The notes below the pieces were generated by a model. The model was not told where the DNA came from and did not search any database. It was given only the letters and a program-made list of their open reading frames with translations. Shown piece after piece: positions 36,551 through 48,835 of a DNA stretch of 64,000 bases. The position numbers were made by a program, and so were the translations under genes. Within the stretch, counting starts at the first letter, position 1, and every line of letters starts with the position of its first letter. The DNA is from Lojkania enalia (lineage: Eukaryota; Ascomycota; Dothideomycetes; Pleosporales): the NCBI GenBank assembly GCA_010094045.1, contig ML986736.1:45880-109879 (forward strand), in the 5' to 3' direction.

Positions 36551-36919
36551 TATAATAGCCTCTAATTAACCAGGTATAGGATAGAGTAATAACTAAGAGT
36601 AATTACATACTATAGGGGGGATTATTCTTATAGGCTTATAATAGAAGTATATAAGTAGAGTGTTTAAAGGATATTTAAGTTAACTATAAAGAGCTATAAA
36701 AGTTAGAGTTATAAGGTTATTAAATACAATTTAGTTCTCTTACTATTCCTTCCTACTTAATTACTTAGTTAACTAAGTAACTAAGTATATTTAATTACTT
36801 AATTAACTAAGCTATTAAACGCGTTATATATCTTATATTAGCCTTATTCTTCTAATTATATAGAGTCCCAGATCTCGATTAGGTCTAGTATAAGGATTCT
36901 TATAAGGGCATCTATAATA
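36551..36919 (-). repeat. 5' LTR of G2
   Basis: 369 bp. On the plus strand it starts TATAATAGCC and ends GCATCTATAATA. It has about 34 bp more than the other LTR, a palindrome-like expansion of TTAGTTAACTAAG-type sequence at about 36760-36825. Confidence 0.82.
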
Positions 36920-38222
36920 ATTTAATATCTAGTTTATAAAGAACTATCTTAGTTTTCTTATAGTAAAAGGGTACTATATTAATTAGGACTAGGAGTTCTA
37001 CGAGAGACTACTTAATTTTATCTCTATTAAAAGAAGCTATACTAGTACTTCTATAGTAATAGAAGTATTATATATTCTATTAAACATAAATATATAATAA
37101 TAATTACTAGTAGCTACCTATAATAATACTACTAATAATAGTATACTTATATATATAATATAAGAGAAACTATATAAAAATAGTATTAAATAGAACTGCG
37201 AAGAGAATATAATTCTATACCTTACTTATATTATTAATCTTATTATTTAGAAAATTATTTACTATCTTAAACTCGCACCCCCTAAAAAGATAGGAGATAG
37301 AAGAACTTTATAGTAATATAATATAAATAAGATCTAAATATAAGTTTCTATTCTAAATTCTCTTTATAAAATATAGATTTTTATTATAGTTAGTTATTAC
37401 AGTTATTATATACTAATTTCTAGTTAAATTTGAGCTATTTATAAAGTAATTAATTAATTACTGTAGTATTATAAGCGTTTTATTATTTTATAGAGCTTTC
37501 TACTACCTAAGCACTAGCTGTTTATAATAAAAGATATCCTAACTCGATAGAATTCGATATTTAATATATATAACCGAACGGTAAACCTTAAATAATATAT
37601 TAACAACTAGCTTTAATATAAAATTAACTTAAAAATCCCTACTTAGAGATCTAGTAATAATAAGAACGCTAAGGTAGATTTCTATAATCTCTAGTAACTT
37701 TAACTATCTACTACTAAATAGTACTATTTAATACTAATTATAGACCTATTTAACAATTTTAAAAGAGTAACTAAAGTATTTAGTAAGAATATAAAGCCTT
37801 AAATCTAATATATTTAGTAAATATATAATAGGCTCTTCGATTTCTTAGATAATATAAATAGAGATCTAGTTAAAGATATAGAGAGTAACTTAGATTAGCT
37901 AATAGTAGTAAGAACTGTAGTAGAGAAGGGTCGATCTAAATTAAGTAAATACTACTTAAAAATAGATGTAAAGTAAAGTTACTTATTTAACTATATAATA
38001 ATCTTAGATTTATTTTAGAAGCTTATAATATATAAAGTACTTTTATTACAGCTATTTATTATATTAGCTTCTAACTATAACTATAGAATAAGACTTAAAA
38101 CCTTTAGTATAGGGAAACCTATTGCTAACAATTTCTTAAATATCTTAATTGCTATAATAAGGATATACTAATTTATATCTTATTTATAATACCCCGGCTT
38201 TAATAAGTATAAAGTAATAAGT
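36920..38222. other. RIP-mutated DNA between G2 and D, unassigned
   Basis: 1.3 kb, TpA-rich and almost free of CA/TG. I could not recognise LTRs, inverted termini or a transposase or polymerase motif on either strand. It may be an old DNA transposon or the flank of one. Confidence 0.4.
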
Positions 38223-38426
38223 TGTGGTGAGAGGCGAATCTTGTCTCAGGGAGGGAGATAAGGAGCTGAACTGGTTGATTGAAGATGGCCAGCGGGCTAT
38301 ATTTATATATATAAAAAAGGGGTATATTAGCTAATATCCAACGTGATATCCGGCGTGATATTAACCGTAATATCGTACGTCGATATCTAATACAGCTCGG
38401 CAGACTAGCCGAAAATCCCTATAATA
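38223..38426 (-). repeat. 3' LTR of D
   Basis: 204 bp, with plus-strand start TGTGGTGAGAGG and end CCCTATAATA. It differs from the other D LTR by scattered transitions, mostly C/T and G/A. Confidence 0.9.
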
Positions 38427-41400
38427 TACCCCCCCAGCTTTAACTGCGAAGGAGAAGCTGCGTCGAAAAAAATGAAGGTAGATACTATACTAAAAGAGGT
38501 AAATTGTATAGAGTAACTGGTAGTAGAGCTAAGTACGCTTGCAGAAATATCAATTTGATGTGATATAGGGTGAGTTATAATCAATTTTTAATCACCCCCT
38601 AAGATTCTTATTAGTAATCGATTTATTTAGCTGATAGAAATTCCTGAGATTCGATTCTAGCTAAAATATCTTCCATTTTCAGTTGCTTAATAAACCTTTA
38701 GTATTGTTGCGGCTGCAGAACTTTTGTAAGGCTGTTAGCTGGCATTAGATTCGTCGGTTGCCAACTGATTGTAAGTCTCTACTCTACTACTTCTTAACGT
38801 AGCCAGTACTGGTGTATATCTATATAGCGAAGTTTGGTATTAAGATACTTAGATAGCTTATTTATGATATCTACTATTTGTTAATTATTGTAAAGTAGTA
38901 CTAGTTACGCGTTAATATGGAAGCGCAGTAAGGTAAAGGCCTTCTACTACTACTCTATTTCTAATCCGGCGACTAATAGTGCTAATAATTCTACCTTAGT
39001 AGTCGATTTTATAACCGTACGCTAAATTGAGGCTTTCTAATCAATTAGCATCCTAAAAAGTTAAAATATATAGCTGTAGGAACTTCGACGAGTATTAGGA
39101 TTATCACCGAAGGCTGTATTAGATATACTATAGAATAGTAATTACTCTACAGGGTTAACATAATCAGTATTACTACTCTAGCTGATAGTAGAGGTGTTTT
39201 ATATATTATTAGCTATTACTGTAATTGCTAAGTACTTTGTACTAATTAGATATTACTATACCCTTAAAGCAGCATTAATATAATAATTGCTAGGGTTCTA
39301 AAAGTATTATAATAACATCGAGTATACTCGCGTAATATTAGGGCGTGTAAAAACTGCGATTTAGGCTAGACAACTAATTAGTTGTTAGTAGTAAGATATC
39401 CTATTAGAGGATTCCTTAGTAGCGGCTGGTAGCACGTTCTCGTATAGAGGCGTACTCGGCGCCTTCTTATTAACCGTAATATTAAATCGCGCTGCTACCT
39501 TATTGATAAATAAGTCCTATAGCAGCTAGGTCTTACGCTACTATATATCGTGTACGACTTAAACTCCTAGAAACTAATTTAGATTTCCGAGGGATCGAAG
39601 TTTATATTTATTACTTAATTACGATTCAAATTTCTGCTTAGTAGAAATATTTAATAGGTGAACTAGGATTATAATATTATTAATATAAAAGAAGACGATT
39701 AGCTTATCATTTACGTATAAGTAAGATATTCCTAGTACTATTTTAAGGCCTAATTACCTTAAAGTCCTATCTAGCTTATAATACTAAAGTTTTAGAGTAT
39801 CCTTAAGACTATATATAGCTTTCTATAGTTGTAGATATTTTCTATACTTATATATAAAACCTTCTAGTATATAGATATATATTAACCTGTCTAATCAGCA
39901 GTTAAGGAACGTATTAACAATATCGAACTAGTATATATCGAGTTTAAAATAAGTTGCAATTAATATTAGAAAGCGAAAGGTTTGTACAGCTAGTATAGCA
40001 GTATAGATATCTTCCTATTAAGATTACAGATCACCGCGTACGACTAATCTAGCCTTAAATTTGTATAGGAAACCGTCCTCATTAAATTTATATGCGAATA
40101 CCTATATTACTGGGAGAATTTTAGTAGAGTCTTAGAGGATTGTTACCTTTTACCAGGTATCTATATCCTTCTACTTCTATAACTTAGCGCAATAGGCCTT
40201 ATAAAAGCTAGTACCGAAAGGGTAATTCTTTAGATCCTTATAATACTTTAGTTCTAGTAGAAGCTGATTACGATAATATTTTCTAATAGTACAAGTTTCC
40301 TTTATATAATTTGCCAGTATTAGCTCGCTATTAGATAGTACTGCGAAGGTAGTAAAGTATAACTAAGGCAGCCTACGGCTATATAGGAATCTACCTCCCT
40401 AGATTATATTATCCCTTAATATTTAACTACTAATTTCTTCCCTCTATAGGGTATTATTTGTTCTTCTTAAGAATATAGAAGTATAAGGAGGCGACAGTTA
40501 CCATCCTTATAGCAAATTATCGCCAAACGTAGTATCCTTACTATCTACTAGCAGCGCTACAGGGGCATCCTAATTCCTTAGTACTAGTACTAGTATTAAT
40601 TCTAGTGTTAGAAGTCTCTAATTACTAGTAATATCGTCGATTTGTTTTTTAAAAATAGTATTCTTCTACTAATAGGCCTTCTTACTAATTAAATTACCTG
40701 CTAACTCAGTAGAGATATTTTAATTAGGCAGCTAATCCTCGTAGATCGCTTCTGCGACTTTAATCGTTTTATCGTTGCTACTATTAATAGAGTTTTCAAT
40801 ATCGTTAATTTAAAAAAAAATCTTCTCTAAGGATTCTTTTAGCAGATACTCCTCCTCTTTACTAGATATAATATCGCCAAATATAACGTCCCTAGTATTA
40901 AGTACCCGTTTTAGTTTTAGAATCAGCACTCGGTATATATTCGTACTCCTGTATTATAAGAGTTTCCCGATTAGTACCTATAATACCAGTTTATCGCCTC
41001 TTAACAGAGTTTTATCTAAAACATACGCTTGCGATCCTATAACCTAAAGGTAAGTAAGAGACGATTTATAGCTAAAAACAGCCTTATATAGGGTTTTAAA
41101 TCGAAGACTTATAATTAGTATTCTATTAAGTAGGTATATCGCTATATAAGCTAATTCGTTAGTATATTTATTAGAGATATTATCTTCTATCGCGAGAGCG
41201 CGCGCGCGGGTTATAATTTAGTATCCTACTTACTCTACTAGGCTATTCTACTCAGGCGTATAAGGCGCGCGAGCTTCAATTATAATTTCTTAATTAAGTA
41301 ATACTTCTATAAGTTCTAAGAAGCTTAAGTCGTTATCTATATAGATATATACAATCTTTCTTTTATACTATCGTTTAATTTTTGCTAACAGTATTTTGAA

Positions 41401-41856
41401 GGCTTTTATAAGGGTGGATTTCAACTAATCGTATATTATAAATCTCTTATACTACTAGGACACCTGATTAACTATATAAAATAGATATCTCTTACTGTTA
41501 TAGTACCTCTCGCGGTCCTTCTAAAGTTGTATAATATTAATCGCGATTCTTTTAAATAGTTTAGTAGCTAGGTAAAGCTAACTACGCTAGCTAATCTGCT
41601 ATAATAACTTCGCTTGTATATATATCTAGTAATCTCGCTATACTAGTACTTTCTAATTACTTAACTAGATACCCTTAACTACCTAAGGCAGGGTTAATAC
41701 TAAATCTCTACCTAGGTAGTCTAATAATCAGTATACTTCAGCTGAAGAAATAATTTATATTAGTTGCTGGCGATAGAAGAGCTTTTCCTTAATTACTACA
41801 ACTATCTTATATCTAAAAAGTAAATTAAGTGGAGGCTTTTTTACTAGGTCCGCATC

Positions 41857-43219
41857 TAGTAGCTAGTAGCTGTTAAACAACTCTAAATAATAAACGATAT
41901 TATAGTAATTATACTAGTAAAGGTAATCTCTACCTAAGTCGAACTAGATACCCTATTTCCTATTTCTAATCAGAGCTATTATATTAGTTAGCAACTAAGA
42001 GATGTAAGCAACTTCTATTAGCTTAATATCTCTCAGGCCTGTAGGAGAATTAATTGTAATTACGATAGTACCCTATTCTAATATAAGGTATATACTACCT
42101 CTTACAGTAATTTTATCTTTAGAATTTACCATCCGAGTAGTCTACTAACTAAAAGTCTTAGAGTTGTATATATAGATATTAGAATCTAGATCAAGTATCC
42201 ACCGATTTAGGATACTGGTATCTTCTTTCTTAGGGGTAGTACTCGCTGAAAAATTGCCCTTTTAAATTACCTAGATATTTCCCTAGAGGCTAATAGCCTT
42301 CGTAGAGGCCTTGCTATTAAACGAGGATTTTAACTTCTTATATTTTTCTATATTTGCCTTTAGGGTATTCTTTTTTCTCTAGTTATTCCTATTTAAGATA
42401 TTATCTCGGGCTTTTAGTATTTCCTAATCTAGTACCCAGTTTAGTAGCCTAATCGATTTGTTTACGTACTTGCAATTACTCTAGAAGTACCGCTTCTTAT
42501 AGAAGTAGGGTAGTAGAGTACGCGATTGCGAACCGGATTTTTCTTAAGGCTATTATACAGTACTATCAGAATTTGCTTAAAGAATTAATAGACGTCGTAA
42601 AGCTGTGAATAAGCCGAGCACCTTCTATAGATTAAAACATCTATAGTAATTAGCATATTAGTATACTAATTGTTTAATTGTAGAAATTGGTTAATTAATC
42701 CTACCTAGCTTATTTTTAGTGTTAATTAGTACTATATAGATTAGCGCCCACACCTCATCTTTCTTAGCAACTGTTAGAAGAAAATCCTTTTCTACTCTAA
42801 GGCCCTAAACTTCTACTAAGCCAGCAGCTTTAGTATAATAGATTACCTAATTCTACTAATTTAACTACTTCTCTACCTCTCTATCGGTTGGGTACTTAAG
42901 GAGAGCTTAATATTCCTTCTAGATTAGTTGCTCCCTCAACTTAATAGTAGGCGCTAACTTTTCCTATAAGATTCTAAGAATCTTATACCTGGTTATATCG
43001 TTGCTAAGTATTACTTTATATTAAGGCGATATTGTTGTTAAGATATCGCTATATATAGTATAGAGAGCGTTATCGATTTTAATCTAATCCTTCCTCTATT
43101 AGTTATACTAGTCTCTTACCTAGTTCTAATCTGTTGTTTATATCGAGGTCATCTCCTTATATATAACTCTGCTAGAGGGGTATCTTTCTATTTCCCCTTC
43201 TAGATTTATCTTCGGGGTC
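41857..43219. repeat. First copy of assembly overlap in D
   Basis: 1,363 bp that reappear, identical as far as I can compare, at 43230-44592 just after the N gap. It ends at the gap. Confidence 0.9.
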
Positions 43220-43229
43220 NNNNNNNNNN
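43220..43229. other. Assembly gap of 10 N
   Basis: Ten N bases. The sequences on the two sides overlap by 1,363 bp, so the gap is a scaffolding join between contigs that were not merged, with negative true size. Confidence 0.97.
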
Positions 43230-44592
43230 TAGTAGCTAGTAGCTGTTAAACAACTCTAAATAATAAACGATATTATAGTAATTATACTAGTAAAGGTAAT
43301 CTCTACCTAAGTCGAACTAGATACCCTATTTCCTATTTCTAATCAGAGCTATTATATTAGTTAGCAACTAAGAGATGTAAGCAACTTCTATTAGCTTAAT
43401 ATCTCTCAGGCCTGTAGGAGAATTAATTGTAATTACGATAGTACCCTATTCTAATATAAGGTATATACTACCTCTTACAGTAATTTTATCTTTAGAATTT
43501 ACCATCCGAGTAGTCTACTAACTAAAAGTCTTAGAGTTGTATATATAGATATTAGAATCTAGATCAAGTATCCACCGATTTAGGATACTGGTATCTTCTT
43601 TCTTAGGGGTAGTACTCGCTGAAAAATTGCCCTTTTAAATTACCTAGATATTTCCCTAGAGGCTAATAGCCTTCGTAGAGGCCTTGCTATTAAACGAGGA
43701 TTTTAACTTCTTATATTTTTCTATATTTGCCTTTAGGGTATTCTTTTTTCTCTAGTTATTCCTATTTAAGATATTATCTCGGGCTTTTAGTATTTCCTAA
43801 TCTAGTACCCAGTTTAGTAGCCTAATCGATTTGTTTACGTACTTGCAATTACTCTAGAAGTACCGCTTCTTATAGAAGTAGGGTAGTAGAGTACGCGATT
43901 GCGAACCGGATTTTTCTTAAGGCTATTATACAGTACTATCAGAATTTGCTTAAAGAATTAATAGACGTCGTAAAGCTGTGAATAAGCCGAGCACCTTCTA
44001 TAGATTAAAACATCTATAGTAATTAGCATATTAGTATACTAATTGTTTAATTGTAGAAATTGGTTAATTAATCCTACCTAGCTTATTTTTAGTGTTAATT
44101 AGTACTATATAGATTAGCGCCCACACCTCATCTTTCTTAGCAACTGTTAGAAGAAAATCCTTTTCTACTCTAAGGCCCTAAACTTCTACTAAGCCAGCAG
44201 CTTTAGTATAATAGATTACCTAATTCTACTAATTTAACTACTTCTCTACCTCTCTATCGGTTGGGTACTTAAGGAGAGCTTAATATTCCTTCTAGATTAG
44301 TTGCTCCCTCAACTTAATAGTAGGCGCTAACTTTTCCTATAAGATTCTAAGAATCTTATACCTGGTTATATCGTTGCTAAGTATTACTTTATATTAAGGC
44401 GATATTGTTGTTAAGATATCGCTATATATAGTATAGAGAGCGTTATCGATTTTAATCTAATCCTTCCTCTATTAGTTATACTAGTCTCTTACCTAGTTCT
44501 AATCTGTTGTTTATATCGAGGTCATCTCCTTATATATAACTCTGCTAGAGGGGTATCTTTCTATTTCCCCTTCTAGATTTATCTTCGGGGTC
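43230..44592. repeat. Second copy of assembly overlap in D
   Basis: Same length and sequence as 41857-43219. It starts at the gap with TAGTAGCTAGTAGC and ends ATCTTCGGGGTC, after which sequence unique to the right contig continues into gag. Confidence 0.9.
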
Positions 44593-45040
44593 CGGAACTC
44601 ACCTATATTAGGGAGGGGAGGTTCTAGCCTATAGATTTTAACCTCTTTAAGAGGTACGCTTGGATCTAAATATTCTTATACCCTCAGCCTACTAGCCGTT
44701 AGTTTATACTACTCGAGCTAATCTTCCTAATCGCTAGGGGTACTAAGTATCTTCTTTTTAGATATAGCTATAGAGGAGTGTGCAACCGTTGCAATACTAG
44801 AAATATGCTGGAATATATCGATACTAGAGAATAAAATAGCCTTAAACGCGATACAGCATATTAATAGGCTTATAAAGTGCAGAATTTGCACGTAATTCTA
44901 ATAGCTGAGTACCTAAAAAAATCGTTAGTAAACGATAAAGATAATAATATCGCGATATTACGATACTAAATAAAAAGGGTACGATATCAATCGTAATATA
45001 TATATAAAAAGGTTGAGTTGCAGTTATTTTAGTGCGGTAA

Positions 45041-45053
45041 CCGGGCTTATAAC
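45041..45053 (-). promoter_or_regulatory. Primer-binding site of D
   Basis: Directly inside the 5' LTR, the minus strand reads GTTATAAGCCCGG, the same 13 bases as in A2. One G-to-A change apart, it is complementary to the anticodon arm of initiator Met tRNA (GGGCTCATAAC), the internal primer type used by Copia. Confidence 0.6.
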
Positions 45054-45257
45054 TGTGGTGAGAGGCGAATCTTGTCTTAGGGAGGGAGATGAGGAGCTGA
45101 ACTGGTTGATTGAAGATGGCCAGCGGGCTATATTTATATACATGAAAAAGGGGTATATTAGCTAATATCCAGCGTGATATCCGGCGTGATATCGACCGTG
45201 ATATTATACGTCGATATCTAATACAGCTTAGTAGACTAGCCGAAAATCCCTATAATA
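45054..45257 (-). repeat. 5' LTR of D
   Basis: 204 bp, TGTGGTGAGAGG to CCCTATAATA on the plus strand. Slightly less mutated than its partner (for example it keeps TACATGAAAA). Confidence 0.9.
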
Positions 45258-45619
45258 GTTTATATAATAAATTGCTATTATAAATATATTATTATATTAG
45301 ATTAAGCTATATAAAATTAATAGTTAAGGAGTATACTATCCTAGAATCTAATAAAGTAAGATTAGCCTAATCTATAATAAATAACTATAATAAAACCCTA
45401 GAATATTATACTATATATATTCTTACTAAGCTACTTTCTAAAGTATACTAATTAGTTAGATTCTAAGAAAATCTAGTCTATATAACTCTACCTTAACCTA
45501 TACTCTAGACTAATTAGTAAAACCCTAACTTTAATCCTACTCTACTTATATAAGACTCTAATTCTAACCTAATCTATATCTATTTACTAGCCTATATTAA
45601 ACTATTATATATATAATAA
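45258..45619. other. RIP-mutated DNA, unassigned
   Basis: 360 bp of TpA-rich sequence between D and G3 copy 1. No motif or repeat structure recognised. Confidence 0.45.
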
Positions 45620-47965
45620 TACGAGAAAATTTTTTTACGAAAAGCTTTATATATAATTTTATCTTAAAGCTTTTTACTTATTTTATTCTACCCTTAATTC
45701 TACCCTTTTCCTATCTATATATAGTTATATACTCTCTTATAAATAGCTTAGTAGTTTTTCTATATCCTTTTATATAAGACTTATAAGTATTAATAGAATT
45801 TCTAAGTTCTTAAACCTCTATATACTCCTATATACCTCTAAGTAGATTTATACTATATTTAGACTTATTATCTTACCTACGCTATTATATTATATAGAAA
45901 AACTTAATACTACTAGTAATAACCTCTTTAATAATATTATATTAATTATTTATTTAACTATATCTAAGTTTAAAATATATCTAATTTAGTTTAGGTTATA
46001 ATATTTATATACTATTATATTAAATTATTTAGTTATCTAAATAAGATCTTAAAAACCTTTTATTAATTAAAGCCTTTAAATTTAGAACTTCCTATCCTCT
46101 ATAATTAGAATTACTTTTAGAAAAGCTGCGTAGAGTACACCTAGGTAGAAACTTAGAAACTATTAATAACCTATTAGAATTGGAGGTAGCCGTTAATATC
46201 TAACTATAATTTACCTTCTAATTTCTATATTAGAACTAATATACGCGTAAGTTATAATAAGAGTAAGCTTCTATCTACACGTATAGAATAACTATTACCT
46301 CTTATAGTAGGCCCTGTAATAGGTGGACCCTTCTCTATAAGGCTTATAGTAAAGAACCTATTTAATTTAGAGGAGAATTAGAGTAAACTAACCCTTTAGA
46401 AATAAATTATAATTTTATAAGAGGAGATTATATACTTAATATAATAGAGAACTATTAGTTCTAATTAACCTCTATAAACTATTAAATTAGTACTAATAAT
46501 ACGCTAAGAAACTTTTACAGCTCTTCTAGTAAGAAACTTCTTAGCTACTTTTAAGCCCTCTTAAGTCTACTTTATTAAACGTACGCCTAAGATTAAAAGC
46601 TTTATAGATAGTAGTAAACTAATATTTAAATAATAGCGAGTTTTAATTCTAGACCAACTTAAGATTAATATAGATTACTATTAGATAGAACGTATATATA
46701 TAGTATTAATATAAAGATATACCTCTAGTACTATAAAAGGGTATCTAGAGCTAAAATACCTAGCTAAATTAGACTAGTATTAGTTTAAGAATACTAAAGA
46801 AATAATTTTACTTCTATAATCGTATTTTATTATAGGTAATAAAGAGATAGAAGTATAATAGGTGTTTTAGGTCTTAAAGATAAATAAGAGAGAAGTATTC
46901 TTAACTTTTAAAACTCGCTTTATTAGTATAGCTATTAGAGGATCTATATTCTAATCTAAGTAGTTCTTCTACCTATAAGATAAGATTCTCTCTAGTTTAA
47001 AGATATTAAATCTTAACTTTAAGCTTATATAGAAAAACTCTTTTAATACTATAGTTATCTACTTAACAGCCTATAATATAAAAAGGAGAAGTATTTCTAA
47101 CCTTCTAGAATAAACTATTAGCCTATAGATTATAGCTAAAATAAATTTAAATCGGTACTAGAAGGCTTCTAAGAATTTATCTAAAGTAACCTATAATCTA
47201 ATACTATCTTAATCTACTCTAGTATTAATATCTTATTCTACTACAATTACTTTCTAATAATCTAGTAAAACTCTTATACTTAAAAGGTATATAACTCTAG
47301 ATAATTACTATAATTATAGTAAACTAGAATACTTTATAAATAAATATATAGTTTTTAGAGTATAAGAAATAGAGGTTAAATAAGAGGAGATTAAGGAAGA
47401 AGAGTTTCTAGACATAAACGAGTACTACCTAAATAGTTCTTAGGTAGAAAATAGAGACGTTTAAGAAAACTCTCTATTTTAAATTTAAGTAAATATAACT
47501 TATTAAAGATTAATTTATTATATTTATTTAAAGGAAAGTACTTCTAAATTTCTACTATTCTATATTTAAAAGGCGTTAGTATATAACTAAATATCCTTAT
47601 TAATATTAGTACCTAAGGCTTTCTATTCCTTAATTTTATAGTAGTTAAATCGCTTTCTTAAGCCCTATATATATTAATATAGTATTTATCCTTTAAAATT
47701 ACTATTAAAGGTTTTTAGGACCGAATTTAAACTCTAGTTAATTAGTATATCTACTTATACCTATAAATTAATAGGAGAACTATCTAAAGCTATCTATTTA
47801 TTATTATAGATCTAAGTATTTAGGATTATATTATTTTCAACTCCAGCTAGATATAGATAAGAATTAGATTATATAGCCCTTTAAGTATTCTACTACTTAT
47901 AATCTTTTACCTTCTCTTCCTATATAATTAACTTAACTAATATATATTAAGAAGGTAGAGCTAAA
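45620..47965 (+). mobile_element. Gypsy element G3 copy 1, truncated by G1'
   Basis: Collinear over about 2.35 kb with 61025-63385, including the start (TACGAGAAAA versus TGCGAAGAAA in copy 2). The plus-strand gag has its zinc knuckle at 47306-47347 with all four ligands as Tyr. It stops at 47965, where the 3' LTR of G1' begins; copy 2 continues into protease and reverse transcriptase. The first few hundred bases are presumably LTR and leader, since the gag frame starts about 280 bp in. Confidence 0.72.
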
Positions 47966-48506
47966 TATTACTAACCTAAATACTGCTAGTATATATAATA
48001 GCCGCTGTTGCAATCGTATATATACTAGAGTCTTATTTATATTAGATTGGTTAGAGGTAGTAGCTTTAGTAAAAAGAGAGTATTAGAATCGCTAGTTCTT
48101 TAAATATATTAAATATATTCTTAGAAGTCTAATATAGTAATAAGATAAATTTACGAGAATAACTATATTAGATTTAATCTACTAAGAAAATCCTCCGTTT
48201 TATATAGTTAGGTCTAGGACTATTAAGCCTAGCTTATCTAGTCTATTAGATTTATTAAGTCTAACCTACTGTATCTAATACTTCTAATAATATTATATAT
48301 ATAGGTTATACTATAATTTATTATTTAGCTAATTATCTCTCTAGTTCCTATAGTCCTACTACTTACTATCTAATAATTAGTTCCTAATATAAATCTGCCT
48401 ATTATTATCTTATTAGTTCTTATCCGAGTTAACCTATATAGTAGCTAATATTAGATTAAGCCCTAGCTATAAAAGTAGTACCTCTTAGAATTCTATATTT
48501 ATAATA
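47966..48506 (-). repeat. 3' LTR of G1'
   Basis: 541 bp. In element orientation it starts TATTATAAATATAG and ends GGTTAGTAATA, matching the 540-bp 5' LTR of G1. It is preceded by a purine-rich AAAAGAAAAAG tract (48512-48522 region). Confidence 0.82.
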
Positions 48507-48835
48507 CGTGCTTTTTCTTTTATAGGTTCGTCCTAAAGCTTTTTAGTCTATTATCTTACCTATTCTATTTAGGTATAGTATTCTACTATCTCTAGCAGCT
48601 TATTTTAGCTTCTAACATATTCTATATAAGTATATTATAGTACTATATCTATATTTTTCTATTCTAGGGTTAGTACTTTATATATTCTAGTAGGTCCTAC
48701 TTAACTTATAAGTATAGCCCTATTCTTCTTTCTTTTCTCTTTCTACTATACTAAAGGTTTAACGCGAAAATACCTCTACCTATAACTATTATACTAGTTA
48801 CTTAATTCTTTTACTAGGCGTTATAACGTACAGTA

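Larger units (their letters stand above)
30084..36919 (-). mobile_element. Ty3/Gypsy retrotransposon G2, both LTRs present
   Basis: A 6.8-kb element on the minus strand, of a family distinct from G1 and G3. In its own orientation the 5' LTR is 36919-36551 and the 3' LTR is 30418-30084. A purine tract (CTTAGAGGGGGAAGATAG, minus strand, 30419-30436) precedes the 3' LTR, confirming direction. The left flank is G1 integrase, and the right flank (36920 on) is not recognisably G1. No 5-bp duplication is visible (TAAAG left, ATTTA right). The insertion may have been followed by a deletion or recombination on the right. Confidence 0.86.
38633..44830 (-). pseudogene. D gag-pol polyprotein (Copia), RIP-inactivated
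   Basis: Minus strand, ending at TAA 38635-38633. Gag begins at about 44820 and contains ILSTPSD-ED-LE-YKLTAS and YLDPSVPL, the typical Copia gag start. The C-x-C-x3-H-x4-C knuckle lies at 42507-42472; its first three ligands are Tyr and the last Cys is kept (repeated at 43880-43845 by the assembly overlap), followed by KYVNKSIRLLNWV. The reverse-transcriptase YVDD box reads YINN near 39690. The RNase H tail (about 38830-38690) has ISWQPTNLMPANSLTKVLQ, the standard Copia end. The apparent extra 1,373 bp is an assembly artefact, not a coding duplication. Confidence 0.9.
38223..45257 (-). mobile_element. Copia-type LTR retrotransposon D, with assembly gap
   Basis: A minus-strand Copia element of a family different from A. 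Two 204-bp LTRs (38223-38426 and 45054-45257) begin TGTGGTGAGAGGCGAATC on the plus strand. In element orientation the purine tract AAGCTGGGGGGGTA (38427-38440) precedes the 3' LTR, and the primer-binding site follows the 5' LTR (45041-45053). A 10-N gap with a 1,363-bp repeated overlap inflates the length; collapsing it gives about 5.66 kb, close to A2. The flanks (TAAGT and GTTTA) do not form a target duplication. The element is less RIP-mutated than its neighbours. Confidence 0.9.

Noticed and set aside
41857..44592. Apparent tandem duplication inside Copia D
   Set aside because: The two copies abut a 10-N gap and look identical, so they are an assembly overlap rather than a biological duplication.
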